The notes: generated from the letters alone by a model not told the origin. A stretch of 64,000 bases of DNA from Pseudomonas sp. BCA17 (GCF_004519405.1 NZ_SGWI01000001.1:1798001-1862000), one strand, 5' to 3'; positions 9,049-18,702 are shown, numbered from the stretch's first letter. Translations and numbers: made by a program.

Positions 9049-10392
9049 ATGCTGACTTGTTCCGTACACCCTCTGCCCTACCGGGCCAACCCCGCCGAGT
9101 ATTTTGCGGCGATTCGCCACGCGCCAGGCGCCGTGCTGCTGGACAGCGGCCGACCGGCGGCCGAGCGTGGGCGGTATGACCTGCTCAGCGCGTGGCCCCA
9201 AGCGACGTTGACGGTATTACCTGACGAACGTGGTGACGGCTTCCTGCAGCGCTTGCGGAAAAATCTTGGGCAATTAGGTCGGGCAGAGCTGCCTGCCGGT
9301 TATGAGCTGCCCTTTGCCGGTGGGCTGATCGGCTACCTGAGCTATGACTTTGGCCGGCATCTCGAGCAAATGCCACACCTTGCGGCGGATGATTTACACC
9401 TGCCGGACGCGCGCTTCGGCCTGTATGCCTGGGCGTTGATCAGTGACCATCAGGTGCAAACCAGCCAGCTTGTGTTTCATCCGACCCTGGCCGACAGCGA
9501 GCGACAACGGTTGATCAGCTTGTTCGGTCAGCCGGTGGCCGAGAAACCGGCGACCTTCACACTGCAGGGCCCCATGGCGCCCGACCTCACCGCCGAGGCT
9601 TACCGGCAGGCCATCGTGCGCATTCAGGATTACATCCAGGCCGGCGACTGCTATCAGGTCAACTTTGCCCAGCGCTTCCGGGCGTCGTGCGCGGGCGACC
9701 CGTGGGCCGCTTACTGCGCGCTGCGCGAAGCCTGCCCGACCCCCTTCTCGGGTTTCCAGAGCCTGCCGGACGACGGCGCGGTCCTGAGCCTGTCGCCCGA
9801 ACGCTTCGTGCACATCAGCGAACGCCGGGTCGAAACCCGCCCGATCAAAGGCACTCGCCCCCGTGGCTTGACGCCCGAAGAGGACGCCGCCAACGCTGCC
9901 GAGTTGCTGGCCAGCCCCAAGGATCGCGCCGAAAACCTGATGATCGTCGACCTGCTGCGCAACGACCTCGGCCGCACCTGCCGCACCGGCTCGGTGAAAG
10001 TGCCGGAGTTGTTCAGCCTGGAAAGCTACCCCAACGTGCACCACTTGGTGAGCAGCGTCACGGGTGTGTTGGCCGACGACAAAGATCCCCTCGACCTGAT
10101 CGCCGGCAGCTTCCCCGGCGGTTCCATCACCGGCGCCCCGAAGATCCGCGCCATGCAGATCATCGACGAGCTGGAGCCGACGCGCCGCGGCTTGTACTGC
10201 GGCTCGCTGGTGTACCTGGACGTGCGTGGCGAGATGGACAGCTCCATCGCCATTCGTAGCCTGTTGGTCAAGGATGGGCAGGTGTGCTGCTGGGGTGGCG
10301 GTGGGATTGTGGCCGACTCGCAGTGGGAAGCGGAGTATCAGGAGTCGCTGACGAAGGTGCGCGTGCTGCTGCAGACGTTGGAAGCGTTGTAA
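9049..10392 (+). CDS. pabB: PabB, aminodeoxychorismate synthase component I
   Basis: 447 residues, a chorismate-utilising enzyme that with PabA makes 4-amino-4-deoxychorismate for folate. The active-site lysine motif PIKGTRPRG is near residue 265, which separates PabB from anthranilate synthase TrpE. PGGSITGAPKIRAM is near residue 356. The ATG follows the previous stop directly and is served by an AAGG site, so it may be cotranscribed with the ATP-grasp gene although the functions look unrelated. A hairpin terminator follows at 10406-10435. Confidence 0.9.
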   Translation: MLTCSVHPLPYRANPAEYFAAIRHAPGAVLLDSGRPAAERGRYDLLSAWPQATLTVLPDERGDGFLQRLRKNLGQLGRAELPAGYELPFAGGLIGYLSYDFGRHLEQMPHLAADDLHLPDARFGLYAWALISDHQVQTSQLVFHPTLADSERQRLISLFGQPVAEKPATFTLQGPMAPDLTAEAYRQAIVRIQDYIQAGDCYQVNFAQRFRASCAGDPWAAYCALREACPTPFSGFQSLPDDGAVLSLSPERFVHISERRVETRPIKGTRPRGLTPEEDAANAAELLASPKDRAENLMIVDLLRNDLGRTCRTGSVKVPELFSLESYPNVHHLVSSVTGVLADDKDPLDLIAGSFPGGSITGAPKIRAMQIIDELEPTRRGLYCGSLVYLDVRGEMDSSIAIRSLLVKDGQVCCWGGGGIVADSQWEAEYQESLTKVRVLLQTLEAL

Positions 10393-10405
10393 CGACTGGA
10401 CCGGC

Positions 10406-10435
10406 TCTATCGGGAACAAGCTCGCTCCCGATAGA
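10406..10435. terminator. Bidirectional hairpin between pabB and thrH
   Basis: Perfect 10-base arms TCTATCGGGA and TCCCGATAGA with a 10-base loop lie between the convergent pabB and thrH genes. There is no strong T run, so it may act as a bidirectional terminator or simply be a short palindromic repeat. Confidence 0.55.
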
Positions 10436-10457
10436 ACCCTTGGGCACGCTGAATAAC

Positions 10458-11075
10458 CTACAGGCTCAACGCCCGATTCGACGCCTTGATAAACGCTTTC
10501 TTCAAATCCTCAAACGTATGCACTGCCGGGAACTGCGGGAACTCACGCATCACGTTTTCCGGCGCGTGGAACAGGATCCCGCAGTCCGCTTCGCCCAGCA
10601 TGGTGGTGTCGTTGTAGGAATCACCCGCGGCAATCACGCGGTAGTACAAGCTCTTGAAGGCCAGTACCGACTGACGCTTGGGATCTTTCTGGCGCAGTTG
10701 GTAGCTCACCACCCGGTCGTTCTCATCAGTGATCAGACGGTGGCACAGCAAGGTCGGGAAGCCCAGCTGGCGCATCAGCGGTTGGGAGAATTCGTAGAAG
10801 GTGTCCGACAGGATCACCACCTGGAAACGCTCGCGCAGCCAGTTGACGAACTCGATGGCGCCGTCCAGCGGCTTGAGCGTGGCGATCACTTCCTGGATGT
10901 CGGCGAGCTTGAGCCCATGCTCGTCAAGGATACGCAGGCGCTGCTTCATCAGCACGTCGTAGTCGGGAATGTCGCGGGTGGTGGCCCGCAGGGATTCAAT
11001 ACCGGTTTTTTCGGCGAAGGCGATCCAGATTTCCGGAACCAGCACCCCTTCCAGGTCAAGACAGGCAATTTCCAC
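10458..11075 (-). CDS. thrH: ThrH, phosphoserine phosphatase / homoserine phosphotransferase
   Basis: 205 residues, a HAD-superfamily enzyme with the family length of Pseudomonas ThrH. Motif I is DLEGVLVP with the nucleophile Asp near residue 7. Motif II is LSDTFYEF near residue 108, and GDSYNDTTML supplies the C-terminal acidic pair. In P. aeruginosa this enzyme dephosphorylates phosphoserine and can transfer phosphate to homoserine, bypassing ThrB. It is monocistronic and convergent with pabB. Confidence 0.9.
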   Translation of the reverse strand: MEIACLDLEGVLVPEIWIAFAEKTGIESLRATTRDIPDYDVLMKQRLRILDEHGLKLADIQEVIATLKPLDGAIEFVNWLRERFQVVILSDTFYEFSQPLMRQLGFPTLLCHRLITDENDRVVSYQLRQKDPKRQSVLAFKSLYYRVIAAGDSYNDTTMLGEADCGILFHAPENVMREFPQFPAVHTFEDLKKAFIKASNRALSL

Positions 11076-11225
11076 AAGACACTCCCATTGGATGTTATTG
11101 GTTGAGCGAGCAAAAGGACTGCCGAACTCTAGCGATTCAAGCTCGTCGCCGCAACGCAGGGTGGATTTGATACCATCACCCCCCTATAGAGCGCTCAGCG
11201 CCACTGACCTGTAGGAACCGTCCTG

Positions 11226-11960
11226 ATGAACCCAGCCTTCGACGTCGCCGAACTCGCCGCGACTTATGCCAACAAATCCGCCCAGGATATTCTCAAGCTG
11301 GCGTTCAGCCAGTTCGGTGATGACCTGTGGATCTCCTTCAGCGGTGCCGAGGATGTGGTGCTGGTCGATATGGCTTGGAAGCTGAACAAGAACGTCAAGG
11401 TGTTCAGCCTTGACACGGGCCGCCTGCACCCGGAGACCTACCGGTTCATCGAGCAGGTGCGCGAGTTCTACAAGATCGACATCGAATTGATTTCGCCGGA
11501 CCAGAGCAAGCTTGAGCCCTTCGTCAAGGAAAAGGGTCTGTTCAGCTTCTACAAGGACGGCCATGGCGAGTGCTGCGGCGTGCGCAAGATCGAGCCGCTG
11601 CGCCGCAAACTCGCAGGCGTGCGGGCATGGGCCACCGGCCAACGCCGCGACCAGAGCCCCGGCACCCGTAGCCAGGTGGCCGCGCTGGAAATCGATAGCG
11701 CGTTTTCCACGCCGGAGCGCACCCTGTACAAGTTCAACCCGCTGGCCCAGATGACCAGCGAGGAGGTCTGGGGTTACATCCGCATGTTGGAATTGCCTTA
11801 CAACAGCCTGCATGAGCGCGGTTTTATCAGCATCGGCTGCGAGCCCTGCACCCGTCCCGTATTGCCTAACCAGCACGAGCGCGAAGGCCGCTGGTGGTGG
11901 GAGGAAGCCACGCAGAAGGAATGCGGGCTGCATGCCGGGAATATCATCAGCAAGGCCTGA
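11226..11960 (+). CDS. cysH: CysH, 4Fe-4S adenylylsulfate (APS) reductase
   Basis: 244 residues. It reduces activated sulfate to sulfite with thioredoxin electrons in assimilatory cysteine synthesis. The PP-loop-like [10 protein letters not shown] lies near residue 38. The two cysteine pairs GECCG (about 117) and GCEPC (about 203) would hold a 4Fe-4S cluster; these pairs mark APS reductases of pseudomonads and plants and are absent from enteric PAPS reductase. Position next to thrH is usual in Pseudomonas. A hairpin follows at 11981-12007. Confidence 0.92.
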   Translation: MNPAFDVAELAATYANKSAQDILKLAFSQFGDDLWISFSGAEDVVLVDMAWKLNKNVKVFSLDTGRLHPETYRFIEQVREFYKIDIELISPDQSKLEPFVKEKGLFSFYKDGHGECCGVRKIEPLRRKLAGVRAWATGQRRDQSPGTRSQVAALEIDSAFSTPERTLYKFNPLAQMTSEEVWGYIRMLELPYNSLHERGFISIGCEPCTRPVLPNQHEREGRWWWEEATQKECGLHAGNIISKA

Positions 11961-11980
11961 GGGGCGGTACGACCAACTCG

Positions 11981-12007
11981 GTGGGGAGCGGGCCTGCTCG
12001 CTCCCAC
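11981..12007. repeat. GTGGGAGCG...CGCTCCCAC palindrome after cysH
   Basis: Inverted arms around GGAGCG/CGCTCC with a short GGGCCTGCT centre. This is the typical short palindrome that ends many fluorescens-group transcription units, and it could terminate cysH. The rest of the 409-base gap to the permease holds an operator-like site at 12291-12313 and no credible gene. Confidence 0.5.
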
Positions 12008-12290
12008 ATTGGTTTCGTGTTGGCCGCCGAATGTGTACACACAGATGTAACCATCGGTGCCATTTATGTGTGCAGTATTTCTTGATCAGCACCATAACGT
12101 AACACCTCTATCCATCCGCCATTTCCCGTCTCGTACCAATCCTCTCCCACAGAAAAATAAATAGCTGTTCAAACGGTCAGTTTATATCGCTTTAAATTCA
12201 GCTAGTTATTCCATGAACCTGCAAAAAAGAAATTATCCGCCGTTTTCATAGAGCGAAAACTGGCACGCATGTGGCTTAAGGTGAAATAGG

Positions 12291-12313
12291 TTTTGTATAC
12301 AATAAATACAAAA
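12291..12313. promoter_or_regulatory. Candidate operator upstream of the NCS1 permease
   Basis: A perfect inverted repeat TTTTGTAT-N7-ATACAAAA lies 57 bases before the permease start in AT-rich DNA. It resembles sites of GntR-type regulators (TTGTATAC cores). No regulator gene of that class is adjacent, so the factor would act from elsewhere. Confidence 0.5.
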
Positions 12314-12369
12314 TATACATACACTTTGCCATCCGCGGCTCGCTCGCAGATGCGCTGGAGCCTGCCGGA

Positions 12370-13899
12370 ATGCGTACAAGTCTTTCCAACAACATCGCAC
12401 TGGATCTGCCCTCCTCCGCCCTGAACCCCGAGGCAATCAGCCCCGGTCCCTTGGTCCTCAGCCCACGCCTGCACAACAAGGACCTGGCGCCCACCAAGGC
12501 CGAAGGTCGACGCTGGGGGCGCTACAGCATCTTTGCGCTGTGGACCAACGATGTGCACAACATCGCCAACTATTCGTTTGCCATCGGCTTGTATGCGTTG
12601 GGGCTCGGTGGTTGGCAGATCCTGTTGTCCCTGGGCATCGGCGCGGCGCTGGTGTACTTTTTCATGAACCTGTCGGGGTTTATGGGCCAGAAGACAGGTG
12701 TGCCGTTTCCGGTGATCAGCCGTATCAGCTTCGGCATCCATGGCGCACAGATTCCCGCGTTGATTCGGGCCGTCATTGCGATTGCCTGGTTTGGTATCCA
12801 GACCTACCTGGCGTCGGTGGTTTTCCGCGTACTGTTGTCGGCGATTCATCCAGGGTTTGCCGACTATGACCACAACTCGATCCTTGGCCTGTCGACCCTG
12901 GGCTGGGTGTGTTTTGTGACCATCTGGTTCGTGCAACTGGCGATCCTGGCGTATGGCATGGAAATGGTGCGCCGTTATGAAGCCTTCGCCGGGCCGGTGA
13001 TTCTGGTGACGGTGGCCTCATTGGCCGGCTGGATGTACTTCCAGGTCGGCGGCAGCATCGCCTGGTCGATCCGCGAGCCGCTGAGCGGCGGCGAGATGTG
13101 GCGCAATATCTTTGCCGGTGGCGCGTTGTGGCTGGCCATCTACGGCACGCTGATCCTCAATTTCTGCGACTTCGCCCGTTCCTCCCCCTGCCGTAAGACC
13201 ATCCTGGTGGGCAACTTCTGGGGCTTGCCGGTAAACATCCTGGTGTTTGCCGCGATCACCGTGCTGCTGTGCGGCGGCCAGTTCCAACTCAATGGCCGGG
13301 TGATCGAAAGCCCCACCGAAATCATCGCCGCCATTCCCAATACGTTCTTCCTGGTGCTGGGCTGCCTGGCTTTCCTAATCGTCACCGTGGCGGTGAACAT
13401 CATGGCCAACTTCGTCGCTCCGGCCTTCGTGTTGAGCAACCTGGCCCCCAAGTACCTGAACTTCCGTCGCGCCGGGCTGATCGCCGCCACCGTGGCGGTG
13501 CTGATCCTGCCGTGGAACCTCTACAACAGCCCGCTGGTGATCGTGTATTTCCTCTCGGGCCTGGGCGCGCTGTTGGGACCGTTGTACGGGGTGATCATGG
13601 TCGATTACTGGCTGATCCGTAAAAGCCAGGTGGATGTGCTGCAGCTGTACAGCGAAGATCCGAACGGCGCTTATTACTACAGCCATGGGGTCAATTTGCG
13701 CGCAGTAGCGGCGTTCATTCCTGCGGCAGTGATCGCGATTGTGCTGGCGCTGTTACCCGGCTTTTCCGGCGTCGCCCCCTTTTCCTGGTTGTTTGGCGCC
13801 GGTATTGCAGGGCTGCTGTACCTGCTGATCGCCAAGCGCCAACCGTTCTACGCCGATGTCAGCGGCGAGAGCATTGCAGTCGATAACGTCAGTCACTAA
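12370..13899 (+). CDS. NCS1-family permease, probably for hydantoin, allantoin or a related compound
   Basis: 509 residues with about twelve hydrophobic helices after a polar N-terminus of roughly 55 residues. The NCS1 signature regions are visible: WGRYSIFALWTNDVHNIANYSFAIG near residue 48, and the MNLSGFMGQKTGVPFPVISR stretch near residue 100. It imports nucleobase-like compounds by coupling to protons or sodium at the inner membrane. The next gene, a hydantoin/Asp-Glu racemase, overlaps its end region and suggests a 5-substituted hydantoin or allantoin-type substrate. Substrate is inference. Confidence 0.83.
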   Translation: MRTSLSNNIALDLPSSALNPEAISPGPLVLSPRLHNKDLAPTKAEGRRWGRYSIFALWTNDVHNIANYSFAIGLYALGLGGWQILLSLGIGAALVYFFMNLSGFMGQKTGVPFPVISRISFGIHGAQIPALIRAVIAIAWFGIQTYLASVVFRVLLSAIHPGFADYDHNSILGLSTLGWVCFVTIWFVQLAILAYGMEMVRRYEAFAGPVILVTVASLAGWMYFQVGGSIAWSIREPLSGGEMWRNIFAGGALWLAIYGTLILNFCDFARSSPCRKTILVGNFWGLPVNILVFAAITVLLCGGQFQLNGRVIESPTEIIAAIPNTFFLVLGCLAFLIVTVAVNIMANFVAPAFVLSNLAPKYLNFRRAGLIAATVAVLILPWNLYNSPLVIVYFLSGLGALLGPLYGVIMVDYWLIRKSQVDVLQLYSEDPNGAYYYSHGVNLRAVAAFIPAAVIAIVLALLPGFSGVAPFSWLFGAGIAGLLYLLIAKRQPFYADVSGESIAVDNVSH

Positions 13900-13913
13900 T
13901 GCAAGGACATTCC

Positions 13914-14642
13914 ATGCGTATCCTCGTGGTCAACGTCAACACCACCGAATCCATCACCGACACCATCGCTCAACAAGCGCGAGCCGTGGCTTCGCCCGGC
14001 ACCGAGATCGTCGGGCTCACGCCCTACTTCGGAGCAGAGTCAGTGGAAGGCAATTTTGAAAGTTATCTGGCGGCCATTGCCGTGATGGATCGGGTAATGG
14101 CCTACGACCAGCCGTTCGACGCGGTGATTCAGGCCGGTTACGGCGAGCACGGCCGCGAGGGCTTGCAGGAGTTGCTGAATGTGCCGGTGGTGGACATCAC
14201 CGAAGCGGCCGCCAGCACCGCGATGTTCCTCGGCCACGCTTATTCGGTGGTGACCACCCTGGACCGTACCGTGCCGCTGATCGAAGACCGCCTGAAACTC
14301 GCAGGCTTGTACCAGCGTTGCGCCTCGGTGCGGGCCAGTGGCATGGCGGTGTTGGAGCTGGAAGAAAACCCGCTGGCTGCGATGGAAGCCATCGTGCGCC
14401 AATCGGAACTGGCCATCAGCCAGGACAAGGCTGAAGTGATCTGCCTGGGCTGCGGCGGCATGGCCGGGCTGGATGAACAGATTCGCCAGCGCACCGGCGT
14501 GCCAGTAGTGGATGGCGTGACGGCGGCGGTGACGATCGCCGAATCGCTGGTGCGACTCGGTTTGTCGACGTCGAAGATCAGGACCTATGCAACGCCGCGG
14601 CCGAAGAAGGTGATCGGCTGGCCAGGCAGGTCCGGACGCTGA
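13914..14642 (+). CDS. Hydantoin / aspartate-glutamate racemase family protein
   Basis: 242 residues counted from the ATG at 13914, preferred to one at 13899 because of an AAGGA ribosome site six bases upstream. The family's paired catalytic cysteines are not both obvious: CLGCGGMAGL near residue 180 supplies one, and the N-terminal counterpart appears replaced in QAGYGEHGREG. It lies 14 bases after the permease and probably converts the imported compound. Hydantoin racemase or allantoin racemase are the likeliest roles. Confidence 0.78.
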   Translation: MRILVVNVNTTESITDTIAQQARAVASPGTEIVGLTPYFGAESVEGNFESYLAAIAVMDRVMAYDQPFDAVIQAGYGEHGREGLQELLNVPVVDITEAAASTAMFLGHAYSVVTTLDRTVPLIEDRLKLAGLYQRCASVRASGMAVLELEENPLAAMEAIVRQSELAISQDKAEVICLGCGGMAGLDEQIRQRTGVPVVDGVTAAVTIAESLVRLGLSTSKIRTYATPRPKKVIGWPGRSGR

Positions 14643-14646
14643 AGGT

Positions 14647-15576
14647 CTACTGTGGGAGCGCGCTGAACTGCCGTGCCAAGCCCTGCTCGGCAAACTGTTC
14701 GATGATGAAATCCACGAATGCCCGGGTCTTGCCGGGCAGCAGTTTGTGTTCGGCGTAGTAGAGGGAGATGTTGCCGTCGTCAACGTACCAATCGGGCAAT
14801 ACCCGCACCACTTCACCGCTGTCGAGGAACGGCAACGCCATCGGCATGCTCACCAGCGCAATGCCTAAACCCTGGGCACTGGCGCAACAGGCCGCTTCGG
14901 AGTCGCTCATGGTCATGCCGGGCTTGAGCACCAGTGGGCGATGCTCGCGCTCCAGGCTGGTGAGTTGCCAGGAGCGCACGCGGCCAGTTTGCGGTGAACG
15001 GATCAAGATGCCGCTGCACCACGCCAAATCCTCGGGAAGCAACACTGGCGGACGTTGTGCCAGGTAGCCCGGCGCAGCCACCAGCACCCGATGAGCCGGC
15101 GTCAGCTTGCGCGCGACCACCCCTTGGGGCAGTTCGAATCCACCCCCGATAGCCGCGTCAAAACCCTGGCCAATCAGATCGACCTGGCGATTATCAAAAT
15201 GCCAGTCCGGGCTGATATCCGGAAAGCGCTGCATGAATTGGCCCAACAACGGCACGATGTACCGATTACCGAACACCGTGCCCATGCTGACCTTGAGCGT
15301 GCCCACCGGGCGCCCTTCTGCACTGGCCAGGTTGGCCACGGCGTTTTGAATGGTGGTGAGGCTGGCGCTGACTTCCTCGAGAAACCGCTTGCCGGCTTCG
15401 GTCAGGGTCAGGCGCCGCGTGCTGCGCTGGAACAAGCGCACCCCCAGGCGCGCCTCCAGCTTGGCAACACTTTTCCCCACCGCGGCCGGGGTCAGGCTCA
15501 GGTGCCGGGCGGCTTCGGCAAAACTGCCGCCTTCAGCGCTGCGCACGAAGCATTCGATACTGCCAAAGCTCTCCAT
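14647..15576 (-). CDS. LysR-family transcriptional regulator
   Basis: 309 residues with an N-terminal winged helix (SFAEAARHLSLTPAAVGKSVAKLEARLGV, about 15-45) and a C-terminal periplasmic-binding-protein-like sensor domain. It is divergent from the SDR gene at 15703, with a 126-base shared promoter region. By the usual LysR arrangement it likely controls that gene. It converges on the racemase gene, ending four bases after it. Effector unknown. Confidence 0.88.
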   Translation of the reverse strand: MESFGSIECFVRSAEGGSFAEAARHLSLTPAAVGKSVAKLEARLGVRLFQRSTRRLTLTEAGKRFLEEVSASLTTIQNAVANLASAEGRPVGTLKVSMGTVFGNRYIVPLLGQFMQRFPDISPDWHFDNRQVDLIGQGFDAAIGGGFELPQGVVARKLTPAHRVLVAAPGYLAQRPPVLLPEDLAWCSGILIRSPQTGRVRSWQLTSLEREHRPLVLKPGMTMSDSEAACCASAQGLGIALVSMPMALPFLDSGEVVRVLPDWYVDDGNISLYYAEHKLLPGKTRAFVDFIIEQFAEQGLARQFSALPQ

Positions 15577-15702
15577 ATCGACCCACTCTAAACTTTTGGT
15601 TTACACAGACTATAGCAATCACGGTCTACCGGGCTGGATGGCTGAGGTCGATACTCGGCTCCAACACCAAGGCATCCCGCCTTGAACAGCTCGGAGATCG
15701 AC

Positions 15703-16449
15703 ATGACCACTCAAAACCTCAGCGGCAAAGTCGCCTTGATTCAAGGCGGTTCCCGCGGCATCGGCGCCGCCATCGTCAAGCGCCTCGCCGCGCAAGGTGC
15801 AGCCGTCGCCTTTACCTACGTCAGTTCGACCGCCAAGGCACAAGCCTTGCAGAACAGTGTGATCAGCGAAGGCGGCAAAGCCTTGGCGATTCATGCCGAC
15901 AGCGCTGACGCCACGGCGATACGCCAGGCGGTCAACACCACCGTCGAAGCCTTCGGCGGCCTGGACATCCTGGTGAACAACGCTGGCGTGCTGGCCATCG
16001 GGGCGCTGGAGGATTTCACCCTGGAAGATTTCGACCAAACCCTGGCAATCAACGTGCGCAGCGTATTTATCGCGACTCAGGAAGCGGCCAAACACATGAA
16101 AGAAGGCGGCCGGGTGATCAACATCGGCAGCACCAATGCCGATCGCATGCCGTTTGGCGGCGGCGGGCCGTATGCCATGAGCAAATCAGCGCTGGTGGGG
16201 CTGACCAAAGGGTTGGCGCGGGACCTGGGACCGCGTGGCATCACCATCAACAACGTACAGCCTGGGCCGGTGGACACCGATATGAACCCGGCGGACAGTG
16301 ATTTTGCGGAAAGTCTGATGGGGCTGATGGCAGTGGGACGGTATGGGCATGTGGAAGAAATCGCCAGCTTTGTGGCTTATCTTGCAGGGCCGGAGGCTGG
16401 GTATATCACCGGTGCCAGCCTGAGCATCGATGGTGGTTTCAGCGCCTAA
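15703..16449 (+). CDS. SDR-family oxidoreductase
   Basis: 248 residues of the classical short-chain dehydrogenase family. The nucleotide loop is GGSRGIGAAI near residue 16, followed by NNAG near 91. The catalytic set is Ser (INIGSTN), Tyr and Lys (YAMSKSA, near 155-159). The ATG at 15703 has a CGGAG site; an in-frame ATG at 15682 lacks one. It is most like 3-oxoacyl-ACP-reductase-type proteins of unknown substrate and is probably controlled by the divergent LysR gene. Confidence 0.87.
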   Translation: MTTQNLSGKVALIQGGSRGIGAAIVKRLAAQGAAVAFTYVSSTAKAQALQNSVISEGGKALAIHADSADATAIRQAVNTTVEAFGGLDILVNNAGVLAIGALEDFTLEDFDQTLAINVRSVFIATQEAAKHMKEGGRVINIGSTNADRMPFGGGGPYAMSKSALVGLTKGLARDLGPRGITINNVQPGPVDTDMNPADSDFAESLMGLMAVGRYGHVEEIASFVAYLAGPEAGYITGASLSIDGGFSA

Positions 16450-16457
16450 GCAACTGC

Positions 16458-16478
16458 GGGAGGAGCACCGCTCCTCCC
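16458..16478. terminator. Hairpin terminator between SDR and HAD genes
   Basis: Perfect 8-base arms GGGAGGAG and CTCCTCCC with a 5-base loop, followed by TATTGTTTT. It lies between convergent genes and probably serves both. Confidence 0.7.
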
Positions 16479-16500
16479 CTATTGTTTTGACTGTGCTTAT

Positions 16501-17190
16501 TCAAGACATGGGTGGCAAACCATAAGCCGCCAAATCAAAGTCCGCGAGTTTGCGAATGATCTGGTCGGCATGCTGGTACTTGCTGTCGGCCATGGCTTCA
16601 TCCGGCACGGCGATGGCGGTCATGTTGGCGGCTTTGGCGGCCGTGACACCGAACGGCGAATCTTCGAACACCAGGCAATCCCCGGGCGCGACGCCCAGGC
16701 GGCGGGCGGCGGTGAGGAAGATGTCCGGTGCGGGTTTGGCGGCGCCGACTTCCGGGTCATCGGCCGTGACGATGGTGTCGAACAAACCGAACCACTCGCG
16801 GTGCAGCGTGGTCTTGTGGCCAAACGAATTGCGTGACGAACTGGTGCCCACCGCGATCGGGATATTGTGTGCTTTCAAATGCCGTACCAGCGCTTCGGCA
16901 CCGGGCATGCCCAAAGCCTTGGGGAACCGCTCGCTCATCAACGGTTCGCGGATGGTCAGAAATTCAGCCGGTGTGATCGGCAAGTCCAGTGCCTTGACCA
17001 CGTAATCGGCCAGGTCCTGGGCACCGCGACCGATAATGTGCTGCTTGATGCCCCAATCATAGGTACGCCCGTAGCGTTCGGCGATGATCTGCGTCACTTC
17101 GGTGTAGATGCCTTCAGTGTCCAGCAACAACCCGTCCATATCGAATATCACGGCCTTGATCGGACCGACAGCGGTATGCGGTGCATTCAT
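16501..17190 (-). CDS. HAD-superfamily phosphatase (beta-phosphoglucomutase-like subgroup)
   Basis: 229 residues. Motif I FDMDGLLLDTE near residue 16 holds the nucleophile and acid-base aspartates. VGTSSSRNSFGHK supplies motif II, and FEDSPFGVTAAKAA motif IV. A helical cap follows motif I. Close relatives act on phosphosugars or pseudouridine-5'-phosphate, but the substrate cannot be read from the sequence. It is a monocistronic gene, started at the ATG at 17190. Confidence 0.8.
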   Translation of the reverse strand: MNAPHTAVGPIKAVIFDMDGLLLDTEGIYTEVTQIIAERYGRTYDWGIKQHIIGRGAQDLADYVVKALDLPITPAEFLTIREPLMSERFPKALGMPGAEALVRHLKAHNIPIAVGTSSSRNSFGHKTTLHREWFGLFDTIVTADDPEVGAAKPAPDIFLTAARRLGVAPGDCLVFEDSPFGVTAAKAANMTAIAVPDEAMADSKYQHADQIIRKLADFDLAAYGLPPMS

Positions 17191-17297
17191 CACAACAGAA
17201 CCTGGGGGAAGGACTAAAAGGATTCAGCACAATAACGGCCACGCTTGCCGGCAGGCAACCCTTTAGACTGTGCGCCTTTTCTTTGGAAGTGCCTGCA

Positions 17298-17654
17298 ATG
17301 CTCTACCGTCTGGCTGCCGACAGCCTTGTGCTGTTCCATCTGAGCTTTATTCTGTTCGTGCTGTTCGGTGGCCTGCTCGCCCTCAAATGGCGCTGGGTAA
17401 TGTGGCTGCACCTGCCCGCCGTAGCCTGGGGAATCGCAGTGGAGGTGTTGCACATGCCCTGCCCGCTGACCCGCTGGGAAAACCTGTTTCGCCACCTCGC
17501 CGGGCAAGAGGGCTATGGCGCCGGCTTCATCGAGCACTACCTGCTCACGCTGATCTATCCCGCGGGCCTGACAGCGAACATTCAATGGGTACTGGGTGCG
17601 GTCGTGGTGCTGATCAACCTCACCGTGTACGCGCGCTTGATCAGGCGCGCTTAG
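17298..17654 (+). CDS. DUF2784 membrane protein
   Basis: 118 residues with three or four hydrophobic helices and the family's conserved HMPCPLTRWEN segment near residue 51. The ATG at 17298 follows GGAAGTG. DUF2784 proteins are small inner-membrane proteins of unknown function found across Pseudomonas. Its 3' end overlaps the convergent NmrA-like gene by 14 bases. Confidence 0.8.
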   Translation: MLYRLAADSLVLFHLSFILFVLFGGLLALKWRWVMWLHLPAVAWGIAVEVLHMPCPLTRWENLFRHLAGQEGYGAGFIEHYLLTLIYPAGLTANIQWVLGAVVVLINLTVYARLIRRA

Positions 17655-18609
17655 GCAGGCAGCCCAAGTCGTCCAATGTGGCCTCCACCGCCTGTTCCAA
17701 CGGCGTGTGAGGTTCCTTGCCCAGAACCTCGACCAGGCGCTGGTTGTCCATGCGCAGCGGCGTGCGCCAGAGGTAACGCATCTCCTGCATCTCGCGGAAG
17801 GTGACGACGAAGGGCGCCGCCAACGTCAACAACCACCATGGGAACGCTCTCACGCGGGGCAGGCGCCCCGTCCTGCGTAACACCACGCGTTGGATGGCCG
17901 CGCTCATCTGCGTGCCGTCGGTATCGACATGGCCGGCCATGTGAAAACTGGCGAACGCCTCCAGGGTGGCGCGGCGCTCAAGCAACTTGACCATCGTGCA
18001 CGCTACGTCCGGCAGATAGGCCCACTGATGCAGCAGGCCACGTGCGCCCGGATAACTTACTTTGGTAACCGGTTGCCCCGGTTTGAGCAGCCCCATGGAA
18101 AACCAGCTGTTGGCCGCGCGGGCACCGAAAAAATCCCCGGCACGCACGACCAGCACCCGCGCGCCCTGTTGGGAGGCCTCCAGCAAACGTTGCTCCAATT
18201 GCACACGAATCGCGCCCTTGCGCGTCTGCGGGTGCTGGGGCGAATCCTCGTGCAACACCGGAAACGCATCCGGCCCGAAGTTATACACCGTGCCCGGCAA
18301 CACGATGGTCGCGCCCTCGGCGATAGCCGCCGCGATGGTGTTATCGATCATCGGCAGCACCAGCCCGGCCCAATTACGATAGCCCGGCGGGTTGACCGCA
18401 TGGACGATCACCTCACAACCACGCGCCGCCGCCAGCACTTCCTGGCGATTGAGTGCGTCACCCTTGAGCCAGGTGAGGCCAGGGTTTTGACGTCGGGCCT
18501 TGTCGACATCCCGGGTCAACGCACGCACGTCCCAACCCGCCGCCGCCAGTTGCCGCGCCACTTCGCCACCAATGCCGCCGGTTGCACCCATTACCAGAAC
18601 CTTGCTCAT
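17641..18609 (-). CDS. NAD(P)-binding epimerase / NmrA-like protein
   Basis: 322 residues starting at MSKVLVMGATGGIGGEVARQ, an extended-SDR Rossmann motif (GATGGIGG) right at the N-terminus. The start at 18609 is chosen because the dinucleotide motif normally begins within ten residues; longer in-frame starts exist. There is no clear YxxxK pair, as in NmrA-like and sugar-epimerase-related sensors. It is divergent from a LysR gene 93 bases away, which probably controls it. Confidence 0.82.
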   Translation of the reverse strand: MSKVLVMGATGGIGGEVARQLAAAGWDVRALTRDVDKARRQNPGLTWLKGDALNRQEVLAAARGCEVIVHAVNPPGYRNWAGLVLPMIDNTIAAAIAEGATIVLPGTVYNFGPDAFPVLHEDSPQHPQTRKGAIRVQLEQRLLEASQQGARVLVVRAGDFFGARAANSWFSMGLLKPGQPVTKVSYPGARGLLHQWAYLPDVACTMVKLLERRATLEAFASFHMAGHVDTDGTQMSAAIQRVVLRRTGRLPRVRAFPWWLLTLAAPFVVTFREMQEMRYLWRTPLRMDNQRLVEVLGKEPHTPLEQAVEATLDDLGCLPKRA

Positions 18610-18702
18610 CACACGCTCCCACGTTGGTTGTTGAGCGCATTCTGTTACCGGCCCTGCTATAGAGGAATTGTCGAAGACCCACCAGTCGCTATACATTTAT
18701 GC

